NCBI RefSeq assembly: GCF_014451325.2
Contig: NZ_JACSCH020000013.1
Location: 124,001 to 188,000, forward strand
Direction: 5' to 3'
From: Streptomyces sp. CB02980
Lineage (GTDB): Bacteria; Actinomycetota; Actinomycetes; Streptomycetales; Streptomycetaceae
Length of the DNA: 64,000 nucleotides
Part shown: piece by piece, positions 27,519-36,322 of the stretch
How the letters are laid out: every line of letters begins with the position of its first letter
Position numbering within the stretch: the first letter of the stretch is position 1
The notes under the pieces: model-generated
Told to the model about the DNA's origin: nothing
The model's input: the letters and a program-made list of their open reading frames with translations, nothing else
The model's database searches: none
Program-made: the position numbers and the translations under genes

Positions 27519-27639
27519 ATAACGAACACCACCGTTGTCATCTCGTTAAGAATTTACTTCTTGACGTCAACGTTGCGGCCGAGTTGACTTCGTGCCACCT
27601 CGGCCGCAACGTCGCGGCCTCGTCAGGGAGGCAACCCAC
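27519..27639 (+). promoter_or_regulatory. Control region of xylFGH
   Basis: The 121-bp gap between rok7B7 and xylF holds the perfect 10-bp palindrome TTGACGTCAA (27561-27570) within an AT-rich stretch. This is a candidate operator, possibly for the adjacent ROK regulator. No clear -10 could be fixed. Confidence 0.4.
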
Positions 27640-28704
27640 ATGAACGCAGTGACGCGTCGTGCCGTCATAGCAACGGCCGCGGTTTCGATGGCTCTCTCGC
27701 TCGCCGCCTGCGGCCAGGCCGGCGGCGACGACAGCGGTGACAAGGGCAGCTCGACCAAGATCGGTCTGCTCCTTCCGGAGAACAAGACCTCGCGCTACGA
27801 GGCTCTGGACAAGCCCCAGTTCGAGAAGGCCGTCAAGGCCGCGTGCGGCGACTGCGAGGTCGTGTACAACAACGCGGTCTCCGACGTCGTCAAGCAGAAG
27901 CAGCAGTTCGACCAGCTGATCGCCGACGGCATCAAGGTCATCGCGCTCGACCCGGTCGACGCGACCAAGGCCGAGGGCTGGGTCGCCGAGGCCAAGGCCA
28001 AGGGCGTCAAGGTCGTCGCGTACGACCGCGCCGTCAAGGGCGCCGACGCCTACGTCAGCCACGACAACAACAAGGTCGGCGAGCTCCAGGGCCAGGCGCT
28101 CCTCGCCGCCCTCGGCGCCAAGGCCGCCTCCGCCAACGTCGTGATGATCAACGGCGACGAGAAGGACCCGAACGCCGGTCTCTTCAAGAAGGGCGCCCAC
28201 ACCGCCCTCGACGGCAAGGTCGGCAAGATCGCCTACGAGGCCTCCGGCGAGTGGGACCCGAAGATCGCCGGCGAGAAGATGTCCGCCGCGATCTCCTCGG
28301 TCGGCAAGGACAAGATCGGCGCGGTCTACTCGGCCAACGACGGCATGGCCGGCGGCGTCATCACCTCCCTCGAGAACGCCGGCATCAAGGGCATTCCGGT
28401 GGGTGGCCAGGACGCCGAGGCCGCGGGCGTCCAGCGCATCATCGCCGGTTCGCAGACCTTCACCATCTACAAGTCGCCGCTCCAGCTGGCCCCCGAGGCC
28501 GCCAAGTTCGCGGTGAACCTGCTCCAGGGCAAGGAGCTCGGCGCCCAGGGCGCGACCGACGGTGTGCCGTCGACGCTGTTCCCGCCGGTCGTCGTCGACA
28601 AGGCCAACATCCAGACCACGGTGATCAAGGACGGCATCTACAAGGCCGCCGACCTCTGCACCTCGGACCTGGCTGCCAAGTGCACGGAACTGGGCATCAA
28701 GTAG
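27640..28704 (+). CDS. xylF: Sugar ABC transporter, substrate-binding lipoprotein (XylF-type)
   Basis: 354 residues from ATG 27640 with GGGAGG 8 nt upstream. A lipoprotein signal ends at LSLAAC. The mature part is a family 2 (ribose/xylose-type) periplasmic-binding protein: KIGLLLPENKTSRYEALDKP, then VVYNNAVSDVVKQKQQFDQL, VIALDPVDA, VVAYDRAVKG, and YSANDGMAGGVITSLENAG. The XylF-like sequence and the xylFGH order support an importer for xylose or a related pentose. It is separated from xylG by a 315-bp GC-rich spacer with hairpins, which may raise binding-protein output over the membrane subunits. Confidence 0.9.
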   Translation: MNAVTRRAVIATAAVSMALSLAACGQAGGDDSGDKGSSTKIGLLLPENKTSRYEALDKPQFEKAVKAACGDCEVVYNNAVSDVVKQKQQFDQLIADGIKVIALDPVDATKAEGWVAEAKAKGVKVVAYDRAVKGADAYVSHDNNKVGELQGQALLAALGAKAASANVVMINGDEKDPNAGLFKKGAHTALDGKVGKIAYEASGEWDPKIAGEKMSAAISSVGKDKIGAVYSANDGMAGGVITSLENAGIKGIPVGGQDAEAAGVQRIIAGSQTFTIYKSPLQLAPEAAKFAVNLLQGKELGAQGATDGVPSTLFPPVVVDKANIQTTVIKDGIYKAADLCTSDLAAKCTELGIK

Positions 28705-29019
28705 CCCCTGAGCCGAGCCCGCCGGGCCCCTGAGGCCCGGCGTCACGGATCCCGACACCGGCCCGCGTACAGAGGCTGAAGCCCCGGCCACGGGGTGAAG
28801 AGCCCCGCCGGGGGTGGAAACCCCCGCCAGAGGGTGATTCCGCCCCCTGACCGCCCGGCGCCCGTCGACACGATCCGTCCCCCTGCCCGTCCGGCCCCCG
28901 GCCGACCCAGACCCCGCTGTCGGTCCGGGGGCCGGACGAGCTCAGCCCCCCTCGAACTTTGGCGCTGCACCGGCGGCGCGACATGCCGCCGCCCGCGGGC
29001 GGCGAAGGAGTTGGTTCAC
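28705..29019 (+). other. GC-rich xylF-xylG spacer with hairpins
   Basis: A 315-bp gap without a gene. A perfect 9-bp stem CGCCGGGCC/GGCCCGGCG (28720-28742, loop CCTGA) starts 15 bp after the xylF stop, and GGGGGT-GGAA-ACCCCC follows around 28813. Such hairpins often stabilise the upstream mRNA or cause partial termination. Confidence 0.6.
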
Positions 29020-29805
29020 GTGTCCCAGACGCAGGCGCCCGTGCTGGCGTTGCGCGGGATCTTCAAGCGGTTCGGAGCGGTTCAGGTCCTCTCCGGTGTC
29101 GATCTCGAAGTCCACGCAGGAGAGGTCGTCGCGCTCGTCGGCGACAACGGAGCGGGTAAGTCCACGCTGGTCAAGACGATCGCCGGTGTCCACCCGATCG
29201 ACGAGGGCGTCATCGAGTGGGAGGGCGAGCAGGTCGAGATCCAGCGCCCGCACGACTCCCAGAACCTCGGTGTCGCGACCGTCTACCAGGACCTCGCGCT
29301 CTGCGACAACCTCGACGTCGTCGCCAACCTGTTCCTCGGCCGCGAGATCAAGAAGGGCGGCGTCCTCGACGAGGTCGCCATGGAGAAGCGGGCCAAGGAC
29401 CTGCTCTCCACGCTCTCGATCCGCATCCCCAGCGTCCGCATCCCCGTCGCGGCGCTCTCCGGCGGTCAGCGCCAGGTCGTCGCCATCGCGCGCGCCCTGG
29501 TCGGCGACCCCAAGATCGTGATCCTCGACGAGCCGACCGCCGCCCTCGGCGTCGAGCAGACCGCCCAGGTCCTCGACCTGGTCGAGCGGCTGCGCGAGCA
29601 GGGCCTCGGCGTCATCCTCATCAGCCACAACATGGCCGATGTGAAGGCCGTCGCCGACACCGTGGCCGTACTGCGCCTGGGCCGCAACAACGGCACCTTC
29701 CCGGTCGCCACCACCACGCACGAAGAGATCATCGCCGCGATCACCGGTGCCACGGACAACGCCGTGACCCGCCGTCAGGCCCGCAACGCGGAGGTAGCGA
29801 AGTGA
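29020..29805 (+). CDS. xylG: Sugar ABC transporter ATP-binding protein (XylG-type)
   Basis: 261 residues from GTG 29020, preceded by GAAGGAG. It has one ABC domain with Walker A (GDNGAGKST), Q-loop, signature (LSGGQRQVVAIARAL), Walker B (KIVILDEPTAALG) and switch His (LISHNM). XylG/RbsA proteins usually have two ABC domains (~500 residues). This short single-domain form is typical of the actinobacterial XylG-like family and probably works as a homodimer. Its stop overlaps the xylH start (GTGA). It powers pentose import with XylF and XylH. Confidence 0.92.
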   Translation: MSQTQAPVLALRGIFKRFGAVQVLSGVDLEVHAGEVVALVGDNGAGKSTLVKTIAGVHPIDEGVIEWEGEQVEIQRPHDSQNLGVATVYQDLALCDNLDVVANLFLGREIKKGGVLDEVAMEKRAKDLLSTLSIRIPSVRIPVAALSGGQRQVVAIARALVGDPKIVILDEPTAALGVEQTAQVLDLVERLREQGLGVILISHNMADVKAVADTVAVLRLGRNNGTFPVATTTHEEIIAAITGATDNAVTRRQARNAEVAK

Positions 29806-31121
29806 GCAACACCCCTCCCACCGCGAGCGAAGAGGCAGCGGTGCCCGAGCCCCGTACCCCCGAGGAGACGGCCCCGGTGACCGAGGCCCCGGCCGCCGCC
29901 GCGATCCCCGCCGTCGACCCCCGCCTCCTCGTGCGCGAGCAGGGCTTCAAGGGTTACGTCGAGGAGTTCAAGCGCAAGATCCGCTCCGGTGAGATCGGCT
30001 CGCTGCCCGTCGTCGTCGGCCTGATCGTCATCGGCATCGTCTTCCAGGCGCTCACCGGCAACTTCATCACCTCGTACAACCTCGACCAGATCACGCTGTA
30101 CGCGGTCGGCCCCGGCATCATGGCCGTCGGCATCGTCTTCGTGCTGCTGCTCGGCGAGATCGACCTCGCCGTCGGCTCCGTGGCGGGTCTGGCCGGCTCC
30201 GTCTGGGGCGTCCTGGGCACCGACATGCCGGACGGCCTCGCGATCCTCCTCGGCATCCTCTCCGGCACCCTCCTCGGTGCCTTCCACGGCCTGGTCTTCG
30301 CCAAGATCGGCGTGCCCGCCTTCGTCGTCACCCTCGCGGGCTTCCTCGGCTGGGCCGGTCTCCAGACCTGGGTGATGGGGGACAAGTCCACCATCCCCAC
30401 CCCGATCGGCAGCTTCGTCGCCGACCTCACCAAGTACTACTTCTCCGACGTCGCCGCCGCCTACGGCCTCGCCGTGGCCGTCGTCGCCGCGTTCTACCTC
30501 GCCCAGCTGCGCGACTCCCGCCGCCGCAAGGCCGCCGCACTGCCGCACCGCCCGCAGAGCGAGATCATCCTGCGCACCGCCGTCCTCGCGGTCCTGGTCC
30601 TCGTCGCCGCGTACGGCTTCAACCAGGAGCAGGGCCTGCCGCTCTCCCTGGTGATCTTCCTGGTGATCCTGCTCGTCACCGACTTCGTGCTGCGCCGCAC
30701 CACGTACGGCCGCCAGGTCTTCGCCGTCGGCGGTGGCATCGAGGCCGCCCGCCGCGCCGGTATCAACGTCTCGTGGATCCGGATCTCGGTGTTCATGATC
30801 TCCGGCACCATGGGCGCGATCGGCGGTCTGTTCCTCGCCTCCGCGACCGGCGGCGCCGACCGCTCCCTCGGTGGCGGCAACCAGCTGATGATGTGCATCG
30901 CCGCGGCGGTCATCGGCGGTACGTCCCTGTTCGGCGGACGCGGCAAGGTCTGGTCGGCGCTCCTCGGCATCCTGGTCATCCAGTCGATCGTCCAGGGCCT
31001 CAACCAGATGAACCTGTCCTCGAACGCGATCCAGTACATGATCACCGGAGCGGTCCTGCTCATCGCCGTGATCATCGACTCGGTCTCCCGCAAGACGCAG
31101 AAGACGGCGGGACGCGCCTAG
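29802..31121 (+). CDS. xylH: Sugar ABC transporter permease (XylH-type)
   Basis: 439 residues from GTG 29802, overlapping the xylG stop by 4 bp. A ~65-residue polar, Pro/Glu/Ala-rich N-terminus precedes about ten membrane segments of the BPD_transp_2 family (LPVVVGLIVIGIVFQAL first). The conserved GEIDLAVGSVAGLAGS and the TTYGRQVFAVGGGIEAARRAGI loop are XylH/RbsC hallmarks. It is the membrane channel of the operon. A strong hairpin terminator begins at the stop codon. Confidence 0.92.
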   Translation: MSNTPPTASEEAAVPEPRTPEETAPVTEAPAAAAIPAVDPRLLVREQGFKGYVEEFKRKIRSGEIGSLPVVVGLIVIGIVFQALTGNFITSYNLDQITLYAVGPGIMAVGIVFVLLLGEIDLAVGSVAGLAGSVWGVLGTDMPDGLAILLGILSGTLLGAFHGLVFAKIGVPAFVVTLAGFLGWAGLQTWVMGDKSTIPTPIGSFVADLTKYYFSDVAAAYGLAVAVVAAFYLAQLRDSRRRKAAALPHRPQSEIILRTAVLAVLVLVAAYGFNQEQGLPLSLVIFLVILLVTDFVLRRTTYGRQVFAVGGGIEAARRAGINVSWIRISVFMISGTMGAIGGLFLASATGGADRSLGGGNQLMMCIAAAVIGGTSLFGGRGKVWSALLGILVIQSIVQGLNQMNLSSNAIQYMITGAVLLIAVIIDSVSRKTQKTAGRA

Positions 31122-31167
31122 GTCGCGTCCGGAAAGTCCCGCCTTGCGCTACTTTCCGGACGCGACC
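31121..31167 (+). terminator. Terminator of xylFGH
   Basis: A perfect 17-bp stem (31121-31137 with 31151-31167) around a 13-nt loop. It starts at the last base of the xylH stop codon. Confidence 0.85.
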
Positions 31168-31202
31168 CGGGACCCCGTCCCGCGCGTAACGCCCGCCACA
31201 CC

Positions 31203-31254
31203 GCCCGGCGCCGTGAAACCGGCGCCGGGCACTGCTGCGTCCGGAGCAGTGCCC
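31203..31254 (+). promoter_or_regulatory. Two mutually exclusive hairpins upstream of dxs
   Basis: Stem A: GCCCGGCGCCG (31203-31213) with 31220-31230. Stem B: GGGCACTGCT (31227-31236) with AGCAGTGCCC (31245-31254). They share 31227-31230, so only one can fully form. They may be back-up terminators for xylH or, if transcribed in a dxs leader, an attenuator. Confidence 0.5.
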
Positions 31255-31421
31255 CGACCCGCGGGGAGCCGTACGGATCAGCGATCAAAGCCGTACAGAT
31301 CAGCGGCATGTAGGCCGTGAGGGTGACGCGTCACCCCCCGGCCCGATGCCCACGATCCAAGACGGAACATTAGACTCGACAAATCGGCAAGCTCGACCAG
31401 CTCAAACGCAAGGAGGCACGG

Positions 31422-33341
31422 GTGGCTCTGCTGACCCGTATCAGGGGACCGCGAGATCTGGACCGGCTCTCCCCGGAACAGCTGGATCAGCTGGCCGACG
31501 AGATCAGGACGTTCCTCGTGGACGCCGTCTCCAAGACCGGCGGGCACCTCGGGCCCAACCTCGGCGTGGTCGAGCTGACCATCGCCCTGCACCGCGTGTT
31601 CGACTCCCCGAAGGACAAGGTCCTCTGGGACACCGGCCACCAGAGCTACGTCCACAAGCTGCTCACGGGCCGCCAGGACTTCTCGAAGCTCAAGATGAAG
31701 GGCGGCCTCTCCGGCTACCCCTCACAGGCCGAGTCCGAGCACGACGTCATCGAGAACTCGCACGCCTCCACGGTCCTCGGCTGGGCCGACGGCCTCGCGA
31801 AGGCCAACGAGGTCCTCAAGAAGGACGACCACGTCGTCGCCGTCATCGGCGACGGGGCCCTCACGGGCGGCATGGCCTGGGAGGCGCTGAACAACATCGC
31901 CGCCGCCAAGGACCGCCCGCTCGTCATCGTGGTCAACGACAACGAGCGCTCCTACGCGCCCACCATCGGCGGCCTCGCCAACCACCTGGCGACCCTGCGC
32001 ACCACCGACGGCTACGAGCGCTTCCTCGCCCGCGGCAAGGACATCCTGGAGCGCACCCCCGTCGTCGGGAAGCCGCTCTACGAGACCCTGCACGGCGCCA
32101 AGAAGGGCCTCAAGGACTTCATCGCCCCCCAGGGCATGTTCGAGGACCTCGGCCTCAAGTACGTCGGCCCCATCGACGGCCACGACATCGAGGCCCTGGA
32201 GTCCGCCCTGACGCGCGCCAAGCGCTTCGGCGGCCCCGTGATCGTCCACTGCCTCACCGAGAAGGGCCGCGGCTACCAGCCGGCCCTCCAGGACGAGGCC
32301 GACCGCTTCCACGCCGTCGGCAAGATCCACCCCGACACCGGGCTGCCCATCGCCTCCTCGGGCGCCGACTGGACGGGTGTCTTCGCCCAGGAGATGGTCG
32401 AGCTCGGCAAGGAGCGCGCGGACATCGTCGCCATCACCGCGGCCATGCTCCAGCCCGTCGGTCTCGACAAGTTCGCCAAGGCCTTCCCGGAGCGGGTCTT
32501 CGACGTCGGCATCGCCGAGCAGCACGCCGCGGTCTCCGCGGCCGGCCTCGCCACCGGCGGTCTGCACCCGGTCTTCGCGGTCTACGCGACCTTCCTCAAC
32601 CGCGCGTTCGACCAGGTCCTGATGGACGTGGCCCTGCACAAGTGCGGCGTCACCTTCGTCCTGGACCGGGCCGGCGTCACCGGCACCGACGGCGCCTCCC
32701 ACAACGGCATGTGGGACATGTCGATCCTCCAGGTCGTCCCCGGCCTGCGGCTCGCCGCCCCGCGCGACGCCGACCAGGTCCGCGCCCAGCTGCGCGAGGC
32801 CGTCGAGGTCACCGACGCCCCCACCGTGGTCCGCTTCTCCAAGGGCGCGGTCGGCCCCGCCGTACCCGCCCTGCGCCGCGTCGGCGGCATGGACGTGCTC
32901 CGCGAGCCCGGCTCGGACAGGCCCGACGTCCTCCTGGTCTCCGTGGGCGCCCTCGCGCCCATGTGCCTGGAGATCGCCGACCTGCTCGACAACCACGGCA
33001 TCTCCACCACCGTGGTCGACCCCCGCTGGGTCAAGCCCGTCGACGAGGCCCTCGCCCCGCTCGCCGAGCGCCACCGGGTCGTCGTCACCGTCGAGGACAA
33101 CAGCCGCGTCGGCGGCGTCGGCTCGGCCGTCGCCCAGGCGCTCCGCGACGCCGGAGTGGACGTGCCGTTGCGTGACTTCGGCATCCCGCCGCGCTTCCTG
33201 GACCACGCCTCCCGCGGCGAGGTCCTGGCCGAGATCGGTCTGACCGCCCCGGACATCGCCCGGCAGGTCACCGGTCTGGTCTCGCGTCTCGACGGCAGGT
33301 TCGAGAGCAGCGCGCAGGCCGTGGAGCCCGCCCGCGACTGA
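31422..33341 (+). CDS. dxs: 1-deoxy-D-xylulose-5-phosphate synthase
   Basis: 639 residues from GTG 31422 with AAGGAGG upstream. DXS condenses pyruvate and glyceraldehyde-3-phosphate, with thiamine diphosphate, to DXP, the first step of the MEP isoprenoid pathway. Visible signatures: DTGHQSYVHKLLTGR, the ThDP/Mg motif GDGALTGGMAWEALNN, FEDLGLKYVGPIDGHD, the catalytic Glu in DVGIAEQHA, and a transketolase C-terminal domain (STTVVDPRWVKP). The length is normal for the family. It is monocistronic between two terminators. A TAGACT -10-like box lies at about 31370, just upstream. Proximity to xylFGH is conserved in S. coelicolor. Confidence 0.97.
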   Translation: MALLTRIRGPRDLDRLSPEQLDQLADEIRTFLVDAVSKTGGHLGPNLGVVELTIALHRVFDSPKDKVLWDTGHQSYVHKLLTGRQDFSKLKMKGGLSGYPSQAESEHDVIENSHASTVLGWADGLAKANEVLKKDDHVVAVIGDGALTGGMAWEALNNIAAAKDRPLVIVVNDNERSYAPTIGGLANHLATLRTTDGYERFLARGKDILERTPVVGKPLYETLHGAKKGLKDFIAPQGMFEDLGLKYVGPIDGHDIEALESALTRAKRFGGPVIVHCLTEKGRGYQPALQDEADRFHAVGKIHPDTGLPIASSGADWTGVFAQEMVELGKERADIVAITAAMLQPVGLDKFAKAFPERVFDVGIAEQHAAVSAAGLATGGLHPVFAVYATFLNRAFDQVLMDVALHKCGVTFVLDRAGVTGTDGASHNGMWDMSILQVVPGLRLAAPRDADQVRAQLREAVEVTDAPTVVRFSKGAVGPAVPALRRVGGMDVLREPGSDRPDVLLVSVGALAPMCLEIADLLDNHGISTTVVDPRWVKPVDEALAPLAERHRVVVTVEDNSRVGGVGSAVAQALRDAGVDVPLRDFGIPPRFLDHASRGEVLAEIGLTAPDIARQVTGLVSRLDGRFESSAQAVEPARD

Positions 33342-33369
33342 CGGCCACCGTCACCCCGCGTCACCCACG

Positions 33370-33407
33370 GGGCCGATCGGTTCACTCTTCGGAGTGCCGA
33401 TCGGCCC
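33370..33407 (+). terminator. dxs terminator
   Basis: Stem GGGCCGATCGG (33370-33380) with its complement at 33397-33407, and an inner CACTC-TTCG-GAGTG stem. A TTT tail follows. It begins 28 bp after the dxs stop. Confidence 0.88.
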
Positions 33408-33463
33408 TTTCGCGTGCATTCTGACCACAGGGCGGGCAGCCCCATGGCAGGGAGGTACGACGA

Positions 33464-34978
33464 GTGAGTACGGACCAGCAGCCACGTGCCAACAACGGCA
33501 TCTTCCGGACCAAGACGGTCGAGCAGTCGATCCGCGACACGGAGGAGCCGGAGCACGCACTCAAGAAATCCCTGTCCGCATGGGATCTGATGGTGTTCGG
33601 CGTCGGCGTCATCATCGGCACCGGCATCTTCGTCCTGACCGGCAAGGTGGCCAAGGAGAACGCGGGCCCGGCCACCGCCCTCGCCTTCGTCGCCGCGGGC
33701 ATCGTGTGCGCCCTCGCCGCCCTGTGCTACGCCGAGTTCGCCTCGACGGTGCCGGTGGCGGGATCGGCGTACACCTTCGCCTACGCCTCGATCGGCGAGC
33801 TGCCCGCCTGGATCATCGGCTGGGACCTCGTCCTGGAGTTCGCCCTCGGTACGGCGGTGGTCGCCGTCGGCTGGTCGGGCTACGTCCGCTCGCTCATGGA
33901 CAACATCGACTGGCATCTACCGGCGGCGCTCCAGGGCCCCGACGTCGTGGGCGGCACCTTCGACATCCTGGCCTTCATCCTGGTCCTGGTTCTGACGGTC
34001 GTCCTCGTCCTCGGCATGAAGCTCTCCGCCCGGATCACCGCGCTCGTCGTGGCGATCAAGGTGACCGTGGTGATGATCGTGATCATCGCCGGTCTGTTCT
34101 TCATCGTCGGCGACAACTACGACCCCTTCATCCCGCCGGCCGTCACCCCCGAGGGCGGCGGTTCCAACTGGGACTCCCCGCTCGTCCAGCTGCTCTTCGG
34201 GTACGAGCCGACCAACTTCGGCGTCATGGGCATCTTCACCGCCGCCTCGGTCGTCTTCTTCGCCTTCATCGGCTTCGACGTGGTGGCCACGGCAGCCGAG
34301 GAGACCAAGCTGCCCCAGCGGGACATGCCCCGCGGCATCCTCGGCTCGCTCTTCATCTGCACCGTGCTCTACGTGGCCGTGGCGCTGGTCGTCACCGGCA
34401 TGCAGCACTACACGGAGCTGTCCGTGAGCGCCCCGCTCGCCGACGCCTTCAAGGCCGCCGGGCATCCCTTCTACGCGGGCGTGATCAGCTTCGGCGCCGC
34501 CGTCGGCCTCACCACGGTCTGTCTGATCCTGCTGCTCGGCCAGACCCGGGTGTTCTTCGCGATGAGCCGCGACGGCCTCCTGCCGCGCTTCTTCTCCAAG
34601 ACGCACCCGCGCTTCAAGACCCCGTACCGGCCGACCATCCTGCTCGGTGTGATCATCGCCATCGTCGCCGGCTTCACCAGCATCAACGAACTCGCGACCC
34701 TGGTGAACATCGGCACCCTCTTCGCCTTCGTCGTCGTCGCGTTCGGCGTCATCGTGCTCCGCCGCACCCGCCCCGACCTGCCGCGCTCCTTCCGTACCCC
34801 GTGGGTTCCGGCGCTGCCCATCATCTCCATCGCCGCCTCGCTCTGGCTGATGCTCAACCTGCCCGGCGAGACCTGGTTCCGGTTCGCGGTCTGGATGGTG
34901 ATCGGCATCGTCGTGTACTTCCTGTACGGGCGCAGTCACAGCCGGCTCGGGCAGCAAGGCCAGGGCGCGAAGTACTGA
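33464..34978 (+). CDS. APC-family amino acid permease
   Basis: 504 residues from GTG 33464, with GGGAGG 8 nt upstream. A polar N-terminus of ~40 residues is followed by 12 predicted membrane segments. The APC signature in segment 1 (FGVGVIIGTGIFVLTG) and the consensus EFASTVPVAGSAYTFAY are clear, as is FAFIGFDVVATAAEETKLPQRDMPRGI. This places it in the cationic amino acid transporter (CAT/YfnA) branch, importing basic or other amino acids with protons. The specific substrate cannot be assigned. It stands alone between the dxs terminator and the next gene. Confidence 0.92.
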   Translation: MSTDQQPRANNGIFRTKTVEQSIRDTEEPEHALKKSLSAWDLMVFGVGVIIGTGIFVLTGKVAKENAGPATALAFVAAGIVCALAALCYAEFASTVPVAGSAYTFAYASIGELPAWIIGWDLVLEFALGTAVVAVGWSGYVRSLMDNIDWHLPAALQGPDVVGGTFDILAFILVLVLTVVLVLGMKLSARITALVVAIKVTVVMIVIIAGLFFIVGDNYDPFIPPAVTPEGGGSNWDSPLVQLLFGYEPTNFGVMGIFTAASVVFFAFIGFDVVATAAEETKLPQRDMPRGILGSLFICTVLYVAVALVVTGMQHYTELSVSAPLADAFKAAGHPFYAGVISFGAAVGLTTVCLILLLGQTRVFFAMSRDGLLPRFFSKTHPRFKTPYRPTILLGVIIAIVAGFTSINELATLVNIGTLFAFVVVAFGVIVLRRTRPDLPRSFRTPWVPALPIISIAASLWLMLNLPGETWFRFAVWMVIGIVVYFLYGRSHSRLGQQGQGAKY

Positions 34979-35088
34979 GCGGGCCGTAAGGCGGCGATAC
35001 CGCAGGCGCGGAAGGGACCGTTCGGAAGGGCGACTACAGTCGGTTCGTACCCGAACTCCTTCCGACGACCGGAGTGCTGGATCCCCCC

Positions 35089-36183
35089 ATGGCTAATCGA
35101 TCCCAGGCCCCCGCAGCCCCTTCCCACGGCTCCTCCACCGTCCCCCTGCTCCAGGGTGCCTGGCTGACCAGGGGGGCGGAGGGCCGGTTCAGCGCCTACC
35201 TGCCCAGGGACGGAGAGGTGGTGCGCTGGACCGAGCAGCCCGACGGATCCTGGAGCGGACCCGTCTCGCTCGGCGGCCCCGGACCCGCCGGCCGGCTCAC
35301 CCCCTTCCTCGCCGTCGGCCAGGGCGCCGACCGTTACGTCCACCTCGTCGCCCTGCGGCCCACCGGCGGGGAAGAGGGACACGTCGAGCTCGTCCACAGC
35401 GTCCAGTTCCAGACCGGCCGCCCCGCCCTGGAGTGGCGCTCGATCGGGCACTCCAACGGCAAGGGGCCGTGGACCGGCAACCCCGCCGTCGCGGTGGACG
35501 GCCAGGGCCGTGTGTACGCCTTCGTGCCCAACGGCGGCGGGGGGCTGAGCGTGCGGGCCCAGAAGGACGCCGGCGGCTGGCACCCCTGGTGGGACCTGAA
35601 GGGGTCGAGGACCGACCCCTCGCCGGTCGCGGTCACCAACGGCTCCGGCTTCGTCGAGCTGTACAGCTCGCACGCCAAGGGCCTCGCCCGCTACGTACAG
35701 CGCGAGTCCGGCGCCCGGCCGATCCGCGAGGAGCTGCTCCCGGCGTCGGTGACCATGGGCACCCTGGCGGCCACGACCGGCCCCTCCGGGCACGTCACGC
35801 TCTTCTACCTCGACCTGGACGGCCAGGTCCGCGCCTGGTCGCCGGAGCGCTCCCTGGAGCCGACGGTGCTCGGCAAGGCCGTCGGCACCGGACGGCTCAC
35901 CGCCACCCGCTGTCTCATCGACGGCTTCGACTGCACGGTCCTCGCCCAGCAGTCCGCCGACGGCCGGCTCGCCCTCGCCGCCTACCCGAGCGAGCAGGAG
36001 ACCGAAGGCATCCAGTGGTCGGAGAGCGGGGAGCGGCACGGCGAGCTCGCCGCCGTCCTCACCCGCGGGCTCGACGGGCGACTGGTCGCGATGGCCCGGG
36101 TCGGCGCGGGCGCCCCGATCACCACCCGCCAGAAGGACTCGACGGAGGGTCTGCTCCTGGAGGGCTGGCGCTCCATAGGGTGA
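35089..36183 (+). CDS. Conserved protein of PLL/beta-propeller type
   Basis: 364 residues from ATG 35089; GTG 35074 would add five residues. No signal peptide or membrane segment is seen. The protein is built from repeated ~50-residue units with W-x-G/P motifs (LQGAWLTRGAEGRFSAYLP, RWTEQPDGSWSGPVSLGG, NPAVAVDGQGRVYAFVPNGG, GWHPWWDLKG, LVAMARVGAGAP). These resemble the blades of PLL-like/tachylectin beta-propellers. It is probably a cytoplasmic carbohydrate-binding or scaffold protein; no enzyme residues are evident. Two strong hairpins follow. Confidence 0.75.
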   Translation: MANRSQAPAAPSHGSSTVPLLQGAWLTRGAEGRFSAYLPRDGEVVRWTEQPDGSWSGPVSLGGPGPAGRLTPFLAVGQGADRYVHLVALRPTGGEEGHVELVHSVQFQTGRPALEWRSIGHSNGKGPWTGNPAVAVDGQGRVYAFVPNGGGGLSVRAQKDAGGWHPWWDLKGSRTDPSPVAVTNGSGFVELYSSHAKGLARYVQRESGARPIREELLPASVTMGTLAATTGPSGHVTLFYLDLDGQVRAWSPERSLEPTVLGKAVGTGRLTATRCLIDGFDCTVLAQQSADGRLALAAYPSEQETEGIQWSESGERHGELAAVLTRGLDGRLVAMARVGAGAPITTRQKDSTEGLLLEGWRSIG

Positions 36184-36191
36184 CGCCCCGA

Positions 36192-36220
36192 GGAGCTCCC
36201 CGGGCGCGCCGGGGAGCTCC
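36192..36220. terminator. Hairpin after the beta-propeller gene
   Basis: Perfect 11-bp stem GGAGCTCCCCG (36192-36202) with its complement at 36210-36220, only 8 bp after the stop codon. Confidence 0.75.
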
Positions 36221-36254
36221 CGAAGAGCGCGCCCGACGGTACGTGCACGTACGC

Positions 36255-36293
36255 GAACGGCCCCGGCACCTGGAGAAGGTGCCGGGGCCGTTC
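36255..36293. terminator. Bidirectional terminator before fadB
   Basis: Perfect 16-bp stem GAACGGCCCCGGCACC (36255-36270) with its complement at 36278-36293, extended outward after one mismatch by CGTACG on each side. It lies 30 bp beyond the fadB stop and serves the converging pair. Confidence 0.85.
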
Positions 36294-36322
36294 ACGTACG
36301 CCCTGGGGCGCGAGGCCGGGTG

